This document shows, in pieces, positions 20,290-31,400 of a DNA stretch of 64,000 nucleotides. Positions within the stretch are counted from its first letter, which is position 1. Every line of letters starts with the position of its first letter. The stretch is from a bacterium. GTDB taxonomy: Bacteria > Bacillota > Bacilli > Lactobacillales > Streptococcaceae. A program made the position numbers and the translations under genes. The notes beneath the pieces are model-generated. The model was not told where the DNA came from. It did no database searches and saw only the letters and a list, made by a program, of their open reading frames with translations. The stretch lies in contig CAJNDD010000003.1 of assembly GCA_905221435.1 (NCBI GenBank), positions 1-64,000 on the forward strand, in the 5' to 3' direction.

Positions 20290-20354
20290 GTTTACTCCTT
20301 TTATGGTAAGTTACCTTCTCTATTTTACTAAATTGTCTTAAATTTTTCTAAAAA

Positions 20355-21068
20355 TCATTCGCTCTCAGGAAGTTGTACTTCTGCTGCATTCTTTCTCAGC
20401 ATAAGAATGCCGTCTCCAAGTGGAACTAGAGTTGCTGTTAGACCTGGATTGTCCAAAGTCGCGTCGAAAAGTCTTTGCAAACCTTTATAAATGGTGCGTT
20501 GACCCCGGCGGACTTCCATGATGTCCTTGGCAACATCTCCTCCTTGGAAAATATCATCCAAGACCACTACTCCACCGACTTCCAAGTGCTTGAGAATGTC
20601 TGGTAGAAAGACGATGTACTTGGACTTGGCCGAATCCATAAAGACAAAGTCATAAGTTTCTGTCAGGCTAGACAAAACATCGACGGCATCTCCCTCTAAG
20701 AGGGTGATTTGCTTGCGACTGTCAAACTGGGCAAAGTTTTCCTTGGCAAAGCCTATCATTTCTGGATTTCGGTCAATAGTTGTAATCTTGGCATTTGGCG
20801 CATGTTTCGCCATCAAGAGGGCTGAAAAACCAATAGCTGTCCCAATTTCCAAAATGTTCTTGGGCTGTATGGTTTCCATGAGAAATCGAAAATACGCGAC
20901 CGTTTCATGGGGAATAATGGGAATGTTTTCCTTGCGAGCGAAGGTCTCCAATTCTTTCAAGGAACCTGTCACCTGCTTTTGACGCTGGCGCATGAGTTCT
21001 ACGATTTCTTCCTTGACGACGGGACGACGCATGTTATGGTTGGCATTTTTACTATAAGACTCTACCAT
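20355..21068 (-). CDS. SAM-dependent O-methyltransferase (family 3)
   Basis: A 237-residue class I methyltransferase of the caffeoyl-CoA/catechol type. The SAM-binding motif ILEIGTAIGFSALLMA, the acidic ribose ligand in ITTIDRNPEM, and FVFMDSAKSKY and VVVLDDIFQGG (metal site) are intact. The physiological substrate is unknown. It begins 1 nt after the pepF stop, indicating coupled translation. This gene is a constant member of the pneumococcal coiA-pepF-OMT-prsA cluster and so may be weakly induced with competence by read-through. Confidence 0.9.
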   Translation of the reverse strand: MVESYSKNANHNMRRPVVKEEIVELMRQRQKQVTGSLKELETFARKENIPIIPHETVAYFRFLMETIQPKNILEIGTAIGFSALLMAKHAPNAKITTIDRNPEMIGFAKENFAQFDSRKQITLLEGDAVDVLSSLTETYDFVFMDSAKSKYIVFLPDILKHLEVGGVVVLDDIFQGGDVAKDIMEVRRGQRTIYKGLQRLFDATLDNPGLTATLVPLGDGILMLRKNAAEVQLPESE

Positions 21069-21069
21069 C

Positions 21070-22872
21070 TTAAGCTAGTCCCAATTTTTCAACAAGGGCT
21101 TCAAACTCGTTCAAGCGACGTTCAAAGACTGCAAAGGCATCGTTGAGATAGTCTTCTTTTTCCATATCCACTCCCGCTTTTCTCATGACATTGAGCGGAT
21201 AGTCAGACTTACCTGCCTTGAGGTAGTCAATATAGCGGTCACGATCTTCTTGACTACCATGGACAATCTTTTCAGCCAAGGCTGAAGCAGCTGCAAAACC
21301 AGTTGAATATTGATAAACATAGTAGTTATAGTAGAAGTGTGGGATGCGTGCCCACTCGTATTGGATCTGAGGATTGTCTTCCTTACTGAGTCCGTAGTAC
21401 TCTTGGTTCAAGTCAGCGTAGAGCTTATTGAGGAAATCACTTGTCAAGACTTCTCCATTTTGGTCTGCTTGGTGGATGGCATGTTCAAACTCAGCGAATT
21501 GAGTTTGACGGAAGACTGTTCCACGGAAACCGTCTAGGAAGTTATTGAGAATAGCAAAGCGAGTTGCATCGTCTTCTACTTCTTCCAACAATTTCTCTGT
21601 CAAGATATTTTCGTTGGTAGTTGAAGCAATCTCTGCTAAGAAGATAGAATAATCCCCATAAACATAAGGCTGAGTTTCACGGGTATAGCTTGAATGCATA
21701 CTGTGACCTGTTTCATGGACAAGGGTAAAGAGATTGTCTAGATTGTCCTGCCAGTTGAGAAGCATAAAGGCATTTGTATCATAAGAACCACCAGAATAGG
21801 CACCAGAACGCTTGCCTTGATTTTCATAGACATCAATCCAACGCTCGCTAAAGGCACGTTTAACACGGTTCAAGTAATCATCACCCAAGACCGCCAAGGC
21901 TTCTTTTGCCTTTTCCAAGGCTTCTTCGTAGGTAAAGCTATAATCTACTGACGAAAGCGGTGTGTAAACATCGTACATCTTGAGATCAGAAATCCCCAAG
22001 ATTTTAGAACGAAGTTTAAGGTAATGATGCAAGAGTGGCAAATGCTTGCGAACTGCTGCTACTAGATTGTCATAGACACTTTCTGGAACAAAGTTGGCAG
22101 CGAGGGCTGCATGTCGAGCACTCTTATAGTTGCGAACTTTTGCGCGGTAGTTTTGCACCTTAACATTTGTCTGCAAAGTCTTAGCGTAAGTGTGTTGGAA
22201 TTGCTCGTAAGTCGCATAAAGGGCTTCATAGGCACCACGACGCACTTCACGGTTTTTAGATTCCATCAAACGGATGTAAGTACCGTGTGAGAGTTGTACT
22301 TCCTTGCCTTCGTCATCAAGCACGTATGGGAAGCTAATATCCGCATTGTCCAAAATAGCAAAGGTTTCACTAGCAGCGCCAAAGATTTCTCCTGCTCCAG
22401 CAAGCAATTCTTCCTCACGTTGTGAAAGAACATGATCTTTCTTTTGCAAGAGCTTGTCAAAAAAGTGTTTGTAAACTTGGAGTTTTGGTTGAGCTTCTAG
22501 GAAGGCAGCATACTGCTTTTCGCTAACCTCCATAAACTCAGGTTCATAGAATGAAAAGGCTTGTTCTAACTGACTGTACAGGGTCATTGCCTTAGCATAG
22601 TACTCTTGATACTTGGCTTCACGCGTGTCTTGGTCATTTTTCATATGTGCATAGACATAAAGTTTTTCAACTTGGCGTTCCAAGTCAAGTGAGAATTCTG
22701 TGATCTCAAGCAAGCTGTCTGCGTTGTCCAAGAGATGTCCCTCATACTGGGCTGCTGTTTGTACTTTTTCAGTTAAGTCTTTCAAGGCTTCTTCCCAAGC
22801 CTGGTCTGTTGGGTAGATTGTTGAAAGATCCCATGTATCTTTTTCATTTATTTCATGTCGTTGTAATACCAT
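21070..22872 (-). CDS. pepF: Oligoendopeptidase F (M3B metallopeptidase)
   Basis: A 600-residue M3B peptidase with the zinc site [10 protein letters not shown] (HExxH) and the downstream glutamate in [12 protein letters not shown]. The C-terminal catalytic motifs [17 protein letters not shown] are typical. It is a cytoplasmic enzyme degrading medium-length peptides. It lies 18 nt after coiA in the same transcript and 1 nt before the O-methyltransferase. Length and start ([20 protein letters not shown]) match the family. Confidence 0.96.
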   Translation of the reverse strand: MVLQRHEINEKDTWDLSTIYPTDQAWEEALKDLTEKVQTAAQYEGHLLDNADSLLEITEFSLDLERQVEKLYVYAHMKNDQDTREAKYQEYYAKAMTLYSQLEQAFSFYEPEFMEVSEKQYAAFLEAQPKLQVYKHFFDKLLQKKDHVLSQREEELLAGAGEIFGAASETFAILDNADISFPYVLDDEGKEVQLSHGTYIRLMESKNREVRRGAYEALYATYEQFQHTYAKTLQTNVKVQNYRAKVRNYKSARHAALAANFVPESVYDNLVAAVRKHLPLLHHYLKLRSKILGISDLKMYDVYTPLSSVDYSFTYEEALEKAKEALAVLGDDYLNRVKRAFSERWIDVYENQGKRSGAYSGGSYDTNAFMLLNWQDNLDNLFTLVHETGHSMHSSYTRETQPYVYGDYSIFLAEIASTTNENILTEKLLEEVEDDATRFAILNNFLDGFRGTVFRQTQFAEFEHAIHQADQNGEVLTSDFLNKLYADLNQEYYGLSKEDNPQIQYEWARIPHFYYNYYVYQYSTGFAAASALAEKIVHGSQEDRDRYIDYLKAGKSDYPLNVMRKAGVDMEKEDYLNDAFAVFERRLNEFEALVEKLGLA

Positions 22873-22890
22873 AAGATTCCTCCATCCTTT

Positions 22891-23847
22891 CTATTTTACC
22901 ACATTTTTTGAGAAATATAAGTGATAAAAGGCTGGTGGATAGAGCTTTTGGCTATTATTTTTCGGATTTATTTGATAGTAAGCGAAAAATTCTTTATAAT
23001 AGCTACTTAAATCTTGATTAATTTGACAAAAATCTCCTGATTCTATTGGTCTGACTTGGGGATACCAGTCGTCCAGTTGACGGTTTAATAGATTGTCTCC
23101 TTGCTGATAGGCTGCCTCCTGTTTTTTCATCCAGTAAGGCGTTTGGTAGTACAACTGCTGGCGAATATAGTGACAGATAGTGGAATCTTGCACAACCGCA
23201 AAACGAGGCAGTTTTTGTCTTTGATAAGGAAATCGTAAAATTTCTAAGAGATTTCCTTGGCCATAGGGAAATTCCTTGACCTGAAAATGAAGTTTGCCAC
23301 GTAGGTCCTGATGTAAAAGGTATTTAAGCCTCAAAACTTGCTTTTTGAGATCTAGTTCCCAAACATAGAAACCCATATTTTGACTAAAATAGAGGAATCC
23401 TCTTTGCAGTTGTGTTAATCGCTCTTTTAACCAGAGTTTTTCTCCCAGTAGCCAGATAACTTGATAGCCCTGGCTGCGGTATCCTTGGCTTCTATCGCCT
23501 AAAAGCTTTTGAGACAAGGGGCTGCACTGAACCTCTAGAGCTAGTTTCACATTGACGAGAACATCCGCTATCTGCTGAATCTTGGGAAGACTATATTCTA
23601 AGGCGACCTGACTATCTTTCTTGGCCCAGTGATAAAGGGCCTCTTTGTTGCCCAAGTGTTCTGGACTTTCATTTTCAAAAATGGCAATACAATCTCTTAA
23701 CCTTTCATGGGCAAAGTGCGTTCGAATACTCTGTCCTTGGCGTAATCGTAGTCCGCCCCCACAGGCTGGACAGGTATATTCTTGCTTGGTCACATCTTTT
23801 TCGAGGGCATTCACCAAATTTCCTTTGGCATCTCTGGCTACAAACAT
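22891..23847 (-). CDS. coiA: Competence protein CoiA
   Basis: A 318-residue CoiA-type protein. The N-terminus has a zinc-ribbon-like CPACGGGLRLRQG followed by RTHFAHE, and the middle holds a PD-(D/E)xK nuclease-like core (HLGNKEALYHW ... LALEVQCSPLS ... YQVIWLLGEKLW). CoiA is needed for recombination of incoming DNA during transformation, probably in RecA-mediated homology search. The gene is preceded by a good GGAGG and a ComX-type box, so it should be a late competence gene. Confidence 0.94.
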   Translation of the reverse strand: MFVARDAKGNLVNALEKDVTKQEYTCPACGGGLRLRQGQSIRTHFAHERLRDCIAIFENESPEHLGNKEALYHWAKKDSQVALEYSLPKIQQIADVLVNVKLALEVQCSPLSQKLLGDRSQGYRSQGYQVIWLLGEKLWLKERLTQLQRGFLYFSQNMGFYVWELDLKKQVLRLKYLLHQDLRGKLHFQVKEFPYGQGNLLEILRFPYQRQKLPRFAVVQDSTICHYIRQQLYYQTPYWMKKQEAAYQQGDNLLNRQLDDWYPQVRPIESGDFCQINQDLSSYYKEFFAYYQINPKNNSQKLYPPAFYHLYFSKNVVK

Positions 23848-23868
23848 GGTCTACCTCCTTTTCTCATT

Positions 23869-23876
23869 TATTCGAA
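23869..23876 (-). promoter_or_regulatory. ComX (SigX) cin-box of coiA
   Basis: The minus strand reads TTCGAATA, matching 7 of 8 bases of the late-competence consensus TACGAATA, 21 nt before the coiA start. It lies just after the terminator of the upstream gene. Confidence 0.8.
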
Positions 23877-23882
23877 AAAGAA

Positions 23883-23908
23883 GAAAAAAAGACTGGAATT
23901 CCAGCCTT
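23883..23908 (-). terminator. Terminator between the DUF1887 gene and coiA
   Basis: Palindromic stem GGCTGGAATTCCAGTC followed by TTTTTTTCTTC on the minus strand. It isolates the competence-induced coiA transcript. Confidence 0.85.
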
Positions 23909-23923
23909 TCATGATATTATTTC

Positions 23924-25072
23924 TTATCTTTTTTGTCTCTTAGAGTATTTTTTTAGCATGGGAATGAGATTGGGAATCTGCTCGCTTCTAATGACCAGCA
24001 CGCCGTATTCCTGACAGCGATTGGCATAAACAGGATTGATTTTCCCCGTACAAACAATTAACTTGAGGCAACTCTCTCCAGCAAAATGATTGGCGTAGAC
24101 TTCTAGTTCGTTGATGGCTTCAACTGATAAATCCGTCATCTTGCAAGAGATAAAGGTAATCGAGCGCCCCTTTCTCAGAATGACATCAATCTCATTTTGA
24201 ACATTGTCCGCCTCTGGAAAGATGCCATTCCAATCAATCTCACCTCCTATCATGCACTCATCAAATAGCTGAGATTCGAGCGCCAAGAGATAGAGATACA
24301 CCTCTAAAATATGCCCCTTGTTGCGACAAAAAACTTGAGCTTCTTGACTTGGAAAGCTGTATGCTACTCGTTTCTTGTCTTCACTTTCCATACAAAGCAT
24401 CCCAGCTTCCACAAGTAAGGGGATGACGGATTCTGGATAGTGATAATACTTGCCGTTGTTTTCCAGTATCTTCTTTGTCTCAGCATGCAGGTCATTGGTC
24501 TTAGCTAGAGAGAAAAATTGGGTCACTTGATACCAGTGGGCAGGATTGATAATGGCAGAGCTGGCTAGTTTTTTGATGGCTGCAATTTGCTGAGCTGAGT
24601 GGATAGGGCATTTTGATTTGAGCATTTTTCCACCACGTAAAGCTATAAGCTGTTGGATGCTTAGGGTTGGAATATCCAAATCTTCTTTTTCTAACTGACC
24701 AGCTACCCACTTGTATTGTTTTCCTCGCTCGACATCCATGGCAACGATGGGGAGATCCCGATCCAAGCCGTATTGATAGAGAGATAAGGCTAGTAGCGAA
24801 TCGCCACCAAAAACATCAAGGAGGACCTGGTCATACTCAGCCAAGCAATAATCTAACTGATTAGACATCTGTTCTAAGGATAACTGACGAAAGGTCACTC
24901 GTTGAATATGGGGAACCTCATCCAAGATAAAATGGCGCAGTGAAAGTTTATCGTTACTGCTTATTTTCGTCAAAGATAAAAAGAGAATCTCGTCACAATC
25001 ACTGACAAAAGCTTGGTAGACATTCTTTTCCAATACATGCCGATCATACAACTCCACCAAAAGACTAGTCAT
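23924..25072 (-). CDS. DUF1887 / Card1-like protein (CARF-like N-terminus plus PD-(D/E)xK nuclease)
   Basis: A 382-residue protein. The N-terminal 150 residues look like a CARF Rossmann fold, with VLLDVFGGDSLLALSLYQYG aligning to the usual D-x-TGGTK-x-MA ligand loop, but T and K are replaced. The C-terminal part has a PD-(D/E)xK-type core: NEIDVILRKGRSITFISCKM with Asp296 and Lys311. Card1/Can2 family members are nucleases switched on by cyclic oligoadenylate. This one lies outside any CRISPR locus in the window, between the surface protein and coiA. Family placement is by eye; ligand and activity are unknown. It has its own extended -10 promoter and terminator. Confidence 0.75.
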   Translation of the reverse strand: MTSLLVELYDRHVLEKNVYQAFVSDCDEILFLSLTKISSNDKLSLRHFILDEVPHIQRVTFRQLSLEQMSNQLDYCLAEYDQVLLDVFGGDSLLALSLYQYGLDRDLPIVAMDVERGKQYKWVAGQLEKEDLDIPTLSIQQLIALRGGKMLKSKCPIHSAQQIAAIKKLASSAIINPAHWYQVTQFFSLAKTNDLHAETKKILENNGKYYHYPESVIPLLVEAGMLCMESEDKKRVAYSFPSQEAQVFCRNKGHILEVYLYLLALESQLFDECMIGGEIDWNGIFPEADNVQNEIDVILRKGRSITFISCKMTDLSVEAINELEVYANHFAGESCLKLIVCTGKINPVYANRCQEYGVLVIRSEQIPNLIPMLKKYSKRQKR

Positions 25073-25151
25073 TTAATCACCTCCACAATTTACAATTCCT
25101 TGCGTAGAGAGATGAAGTAACACACTTCTACTGCTCAAATTTCCTACTTCT

Positions 25152-25160
25152 AGTATAGCA
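25152..25160 (-). promoter_or_regulatory. Extended -10 promoter of the DUF1887 gene
   Basis: The minus strand reads TGCTATACT about 75 nt before the start codon at 25072. Confidence 0.5.
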
Positions 25161-25318
25161 TAAAATTCTGTTCGCCCCAATCAACCAACGCAAACAAAAA
25201 ACGAATAGAAACTTTTAGAAGTAATTTCTATTTAAGCTACTAAAAATATCAAATGTCACGACTTTGAATATAGAAACTTTTCAAACTTTGAAAGTCGTAT
25301 TTCTCTCACACTGGATAC

Positions 25319-25350
25319 CAAAAAAGAGAAGACACTTAATGCCTTCTCCC
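25319..25350 (-). terminator. Second terminator downstream of the GH20/GH84 gene
   Basis: Stem GAGAAG / CTTCTC with a T run on the minus strand. It has the same core stem sequence as the terminators at 229-258 and 25396-25419. Confidence 0.6.
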
Positions 25351-25395
25351 CATGTTACCTTTTTATCAACCAATTACAGTTGACAAAGAGACAAA

Positions 25396-25419
25396 GGAGA
25401 AGACCATCTGATCTTCTCC
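25396..25419 (-). terminator. Hairpin downstream of the GH20/GH84 gene
   Basis: Perfect 8-bp stem GGAGAAGA/TCTTCTCC about 45 nt past the stop codon. The T tract is weak (TTTGTCTCTTTG), so it may work together with the second hairpin at 25319. Confidence 0.55.
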
Positions 25420-25461
25420 TAACCTTCATCATTCAGCAAATACAAGATTTTTATATGCTTC

Positions 25462-28400
25462 TTACTTCTCCTTCTTTTTCATCAGGAACAATCCTGTCAA
25501 GGCGGTTAAAAGACCAAGTAAGAAGGCAGAATCTGTTGCTGTTCCAGTATTTGGCAATACTGCAGTCTCTTTCCTTTCTGGAGTCTGTAGCGGTGCCTTT
25601 GGTTTAACTTCTTGATTCTGAGGAGAATCAGGCTTGTTAGTTTGATCTTGAGAAGGAATTTCTGGTTTTTCTTCCTGCACTTGGCTCGCACTAGTCTTGT
25701 ACACAACTGCATAAACACTAAGTTGATCTGTCATGAATTCGACATAGCGACCTTTTTGTTGGAAGACAAGACTATCCACTTGCTGAGCACTTTTAACAGT
25801 ATAAACAGCTTCAACTTCTTTGTTCGCAGCTAGAGGCAGACTGACAAATACCTTGCCTTTTGGCTGGATTGGCTGACCATCTTGATCTTCCAGAGTGATA
25901 TCGTAGGCATCATAAGTCTTACCTTCCAAGTTTTGCGCTTTCACTTTCTTGACTTTCATACTAACAACTTTATCCAGTATAGTCTTGGTACCAATGACTT
26001 GGACCTTGGTAGCTTTATCAGTCAGGATACGCAAATCACTTTCCGGTTTAGATGGTACTGATGGAGTGCTTGGTTTTTCTTCCTTACTTCCGATTTCCAC
26101 GATTTGATCCACTGGTGCTTTGGAAACGAAGCTATCTCGAGTCACTCGGCCGCTTTCCTTGCCATTCTCAATCGTCACTTCAACAAGCGTGGTCTTCTCA
26201 CCAACCTTACCTTCTTGGACAACTTTTCGAGTGCCCTTAGGCAATTGCGGATTTTCACGTTCAATGGTCTTGAAGCCAACTTCTTCAGTTACCACATCCA
26301 AGCGCGGCTGTTCAACTACAGGAGATTGAATACCTTCATCTGGTGTCACTTGCGCGACTGGTTTGCCAACTTCCACGATTTGATCCACTGGGGATTTGGA
26401 AACGAAGCTATCTCGAGTCACTCGGCCGCTTTCCTTGCCATTCTCAATCGTCACTTCAACAAGCGTGGTCTTCTCACCAACCTTGCCTTCTTGGACAACT
26501 TTTCGAGTGCCCTTAGGCAATTGTGGATTTTCGCGTTCTATGGTCTTAAAGCCAACTTCTTCAGTCACCACATCCAAGCGCGGCTGCTCAACTACAGGAG
26601 CTGGAACGCCTTCATCTGGTGTCGTCTTATGAACTGGGGGTTTTGGTGTATCTGGATTAGGTGTCTCAGCTATCTCAGTATGATAGGTAGAAACTTCGTA
26701 AAACTCAGGACGACCACCTTCCCACTTCAACTTAACATCTAATAAGTGGGCGCTATTAGCGAGCTGGAAGGTTTGGAAACTTGTGGTAACCGCACCCAAG
26801 TCTTGCCATGCTGTTTGGCCATCTTTGGAAATGGTTCTTGCCCAAACGTGCGCTGAGCTTCCTGCTGGAATATCTGAAATCAGACGAACGTGATTTGATT
26901 CTGTCTTTTCAGATAGATGGTAAATCAACTCACCGCTGTCTTGGGTCGCCTTGTAACTGCTGAGAATATTTCCATCTGCTATATTATTCTTTTCAGACGA
27001 CTTGCTCTCTGTACCAGCACCTTCCACAGTTGGATTATTGACTGACTTAGTATATTCTCCGTCGTTGATGACCAGTTCTGTAAAGCCGACAAAGCGATGG
27101 CGATAAGGTGCTGTATAGAGCACTCGGAGATATTTAGCTGCGGTTGCTGCCGGCAATTCTCCCTCAATATAGCGATTTCCAGGTCGCTGTGAATCATGTG
27201 TCCAGCCATCAGTTAAGGAGTCGTCACGTGCTGGATTTTCCTGACCGTCTCCTACTGAAACTACATCTTTCCAGGTCTTGCCATCTGCGCTAACTTGAAT
27301 CTTTCCATCACGAAGATAGTTCTGTGTGCCATCTTTAATGTAGGCACGAATCTTCTTGATTTGACGGGTTGCTCCAAGATTGAGCGTCATATGACCATCG
27401 GTTTGTGGATAATCAGAAAATTCAACATAATTGTTTAAATCACCATCAAAGAGCTGATCTAGATTTTTCGCTTTACGAACATCTCCGCTACCATAGTTAG
27501 GATCGATACCCATGCTGGTTGACTCAATTGATGTTGGTTGAATTTCCTTAGTAGTCAAGAGCAAGGAAGTCGTTCCTATTGCCTGTTTCTGACCTGTCTT
27601 GTTTTCAAGACGTACATAGCGGACTAGCTGGTGATCTTGTAATTCAGAAGCCCTATACCACTCCACTCCATTTGGAGAATAGCGGAGCTGGAGTGCTTGA
27701 TTGGCATTCTCACCCAGTTTCAAATCCTCAATTTCATGGAGGCGATCTAGTTTCATGCCAAGATATTGACCCGCATCTAAAGTTGTTCCAGCTGGAATAT
27801 CCATCTCGTAGCGACCCAATTTTTCATGGACTTGAGTAGCCTTGAGTTGATCAACATTAGTATCTGTGTATTGGTCTGTTCCAGTCTCTGACTCGACAGA
27901 TAGGTTGCCAATTCGCCACCAGAAATTCGTCTTTTGCGTATTTCTAACACGTACATAACGGATACTCTGATTGGTTTCAACTTCTTTGCTTTGCTCACCT
28001 GTCAAGTTGGCTACTGTTGTCCAGTTTTGTCCGTCAGTAGAGACTTCGATGACACCAGCTGCTAGCTTATCTGTCACACCTTGTACCAAACGAATCTTCT
28101 TGACTGTTTGTTGAGAGCCAAGATCCAACTGTACCCAAGCATCTACTGGGGTTGTATCTCTTTCTCCATTTGCTGTTGAAGAACTTGCCAACATTGCTTC
28201 TGTGCTATCACTATTGTCAGTCATCTTGGCAGACGTTGTATTGAGTTTATAGACCAGATTTGGACTGATGGTAATGCTTCCAGCTTTCTTCTTGGCATTT
28301 TCAAGAGGACGGTTAACTGCGATTTCACGGACTGCAAACCAAGTATTGTCTCGATCTTCTGTTGCAACCATTCGAATACCTTTGGCTTTGATGTCAAGAT

Positions 28401-31400
28401 TATCTAAGGTAATCTCAGACTCATTGCCGACATAGTTACCTTGAGGAAGGGCAGTCCACTCACCCGCCTCATTTAAGTATTCAATCTTGGCCTTGTTAAA
28501 GGTATCTTTCGGATTGCTGACAGCTCCCATAGCAAAGCTCAATTTCTTGATAGAAACAGGCTTATTGAACTGAAGTCCAATATAATCGCCAGTACTAATT
28601 CTGGTTGGATTTTTAAAGATAACTTGAGTTGACAAGTCTCCGTCCAAGACCTGAGTCAAATCGCCTTCACCACCTGTACGGTTAGTAATAAAGGTCGTTA
28701 CAACTTTATCTGGATTTAGTTCTTTTTCGATCTCCTTAGCCAGATATTCTTTAAGGTTAAGGATAAATGGACGGATATGCTGTACACCTAGCTCAGCATT
28801 TTCGTAGTGGTCAACATACCAGAAGGAATGTTTCTTAGATTGCTCATAATCTTTCAAGCCCTTATAGTAATTATTCCAAAGGCCATCAGCATTTTTGCTA
28901 CCAATAAATTCAGTAGCTGTCAAGAGAGCATCCAGAGCATTCATCTGGTCAATGGTATTGTCAAGCCAGTACTTAATCTGCTCACGCATCTGTTCATTTC
29001 CTGATGCTTTATAGGTCTCAGCAGCATCTTTTAGCTTAGCAAATTCTGCCTTCAACTCTTTGCGCTCAGCTGAGACATCTTGACCTGCTTTCAGCTTGTT
29101 CATGAAGTTTGTCAGTTTCGGAGCTAGATCTACAGACTCTTCTAGCTTCACAACACGATTATCCATATGTTGGTTAATCATGTGCTTACCTAGCTCACGG
29201 AAGGCTGCAGATTCTTTGGTCTCTGTAAAACGACCTGTTTCTGCAAAGTTGAAAGCTATATCGTTAACAGCTTTGGCTTCCGCCTCATTCTTCCAGATAT
29301 TCCAGCTGTACTCTGCAGCTGAGAAGAGAGCAATTTTAGATGGTTCTGATTGCTGCATTGGATTGAGCATGACCCCACCGATTAGGCTTGGATCCACACC
29401 AGGATGTAGGAATTTCTCACCACCACCCAAGATGAGGTGTTGTTTAGAATTATCCGTACACGGCCAGTTAATCCAAAGTTGAACAGGACGATATGGTTGA
29501 CCAGATGCTTCTATATTTTGCTTGAGTTGAGTCAAGAAGTTTTCAGAAACTTCACCCCAAATCTTGCCTCCTGTCAGAGTCATAATGCTACTTTTCGGAA
29601 GATTACGGTTTAGGGAACGCAGTTCGTCTTCTCGACCATTGCCCCAATACTGACTTGGAACAAAAATCATCTCTTTCTTCAAGCCTGGATAAGTCGCTTG
29701 TTTTTCAGTCAACCAATCGGTCATATCTTTCATCAAGCGGTTGTAACTTTCATAACCACCATAAGGCTGAGCTGCATCATCTGCAAGGATACCAAACTCA
29801 CGAACACCGACATCCAGTAACTGGGTAAATTTAGCTTTGATTGCATTCAAGTCTTCTTGGTAAACTGTCTCATTTTGGAAGCGAATTCGGCTATTCATAA
29901 ATGGATGAATGGTCCAGACATAGCGAGTCTTAGTTTCATTCCCTACTTTAGCAAGTTGGCGGATTTCTTCTAGTTTTTCTTTTGGATAAAGTTCTCTCCA
30001 CTTACTGTTGTGATATGGATCATCTTTTGGCGCAAAAATATACTGGGTCAGTTTTAAATCACCACCATATCGCATCAAGGCCGCCCGATCTTTATTAGAC
30101 CATGGATTACCATAATAGCCTTCGATAAAGCCACGATTCTTCATATCAGCATAATCTTCAACATTGACCTCACGCAAAACTGGAGCAGAGCTATCATTTA
30201 GCATATGCTTAAGTGTTGTTAGTCCATAGAAGACAGCATCTGTATCTTTTCCGACGATGGAAATTTGCTGGCCTTTGATAACCAATGAATAAGCATCAAT
30301 CTTATCAAATAGTCCTTGGTTGACAGACTCTGTTCTCTGTGCTTCTTCTGCTTTTGAGCCAGTCTGGTGAACTCCCAGATAGATATTGGTTGCTCCAGCT
30401 TCGGCTGTCTTACCAGTAGTATAGGAGATATTGCTATTTTGCAAAATAGATTTGAGTCGATTGCGAGTGTAAATATCAACTTGCTCACCAATTACTAAAT
30501 GAACTTTCTTATCTAAACGTACCAAGCCATCACCATAAGTAACCTTGTGAGGAGTTGGGAAAATCTTATACTGTTTCTTAAGGTATTCTTGGCTTCTCAA
30601 AGCTGCTTCTACTACACTTGGATCTGCTGGTTTTTTAGCGATAAAGGTATCTTCTAATTCAACAGTTCCGTCATCTTTCGGAGCTGGAGTTGGAGCTGGA
30701 GTTTCAGGTTTTGGATCTGGTTTTGGTGCTGGTGGTGTGGCTGGCTCATCTGATGTAGCTATTGGTTTCAAAAGATTGATTTCAGCTGCACTAGCATATC
30801 CTTCTACTCCCTGTAGGATCTTCAACTGGATTGTATCCGTTTCGACTGCCTCAAAGTTTGCAATCTTTTCAGCTGCATTATTATCCCAAGTACCTTCAGC
30901 TACCTTAACCAATTGATCAGCCTTTTTAGCATAGACTTCATATTTAGTCACAAGACCATTTCCGCCGCCTGGACGAGGGAGATAAGTCAGCGCATTGACA
31001 GCTGTTGTTTGCTTCAAGGTCATAGTAACCGTATAAGACGGATCCTTCTTCGTCCAATGTGAATGCCAGAAGGTTGCAGGATTGCCATCAAAGGCTTTCG
31101 AAACAGCTCCTTCTGTAGCATTTCCTGGTAGCTGCTCACTACTTGCTTCCACACGGGCAATCTGATCCTGTGAAATCAAACGTGGATTAACAAATGGCTT
31201 ATCAGATAAGCTGAGATTGTGCAAAGTACCTTCAAAACCTCCGATTTTTTCAAGAGGTAGGACAAGACTTGTGTGAGCCAATCTTGGATGAGCTGGGTTG
31301 GCAACACGATTAATCTTTTCACCATTTACATAGAGCTCAGTTGACTGAGGTTTGGTGACAAAGACTAGCTCATAGCGTTTACCTTTTTCCAATGTCTTGT

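Noticed and set aside
26104..26742. 212-residue plus-strand open frame opposite the G5 repeats
   Set aside because: It is antisense to a well-supported surface protein, repeats with the same period as the G5 coding sequence, and has no promoter or ribosome site.
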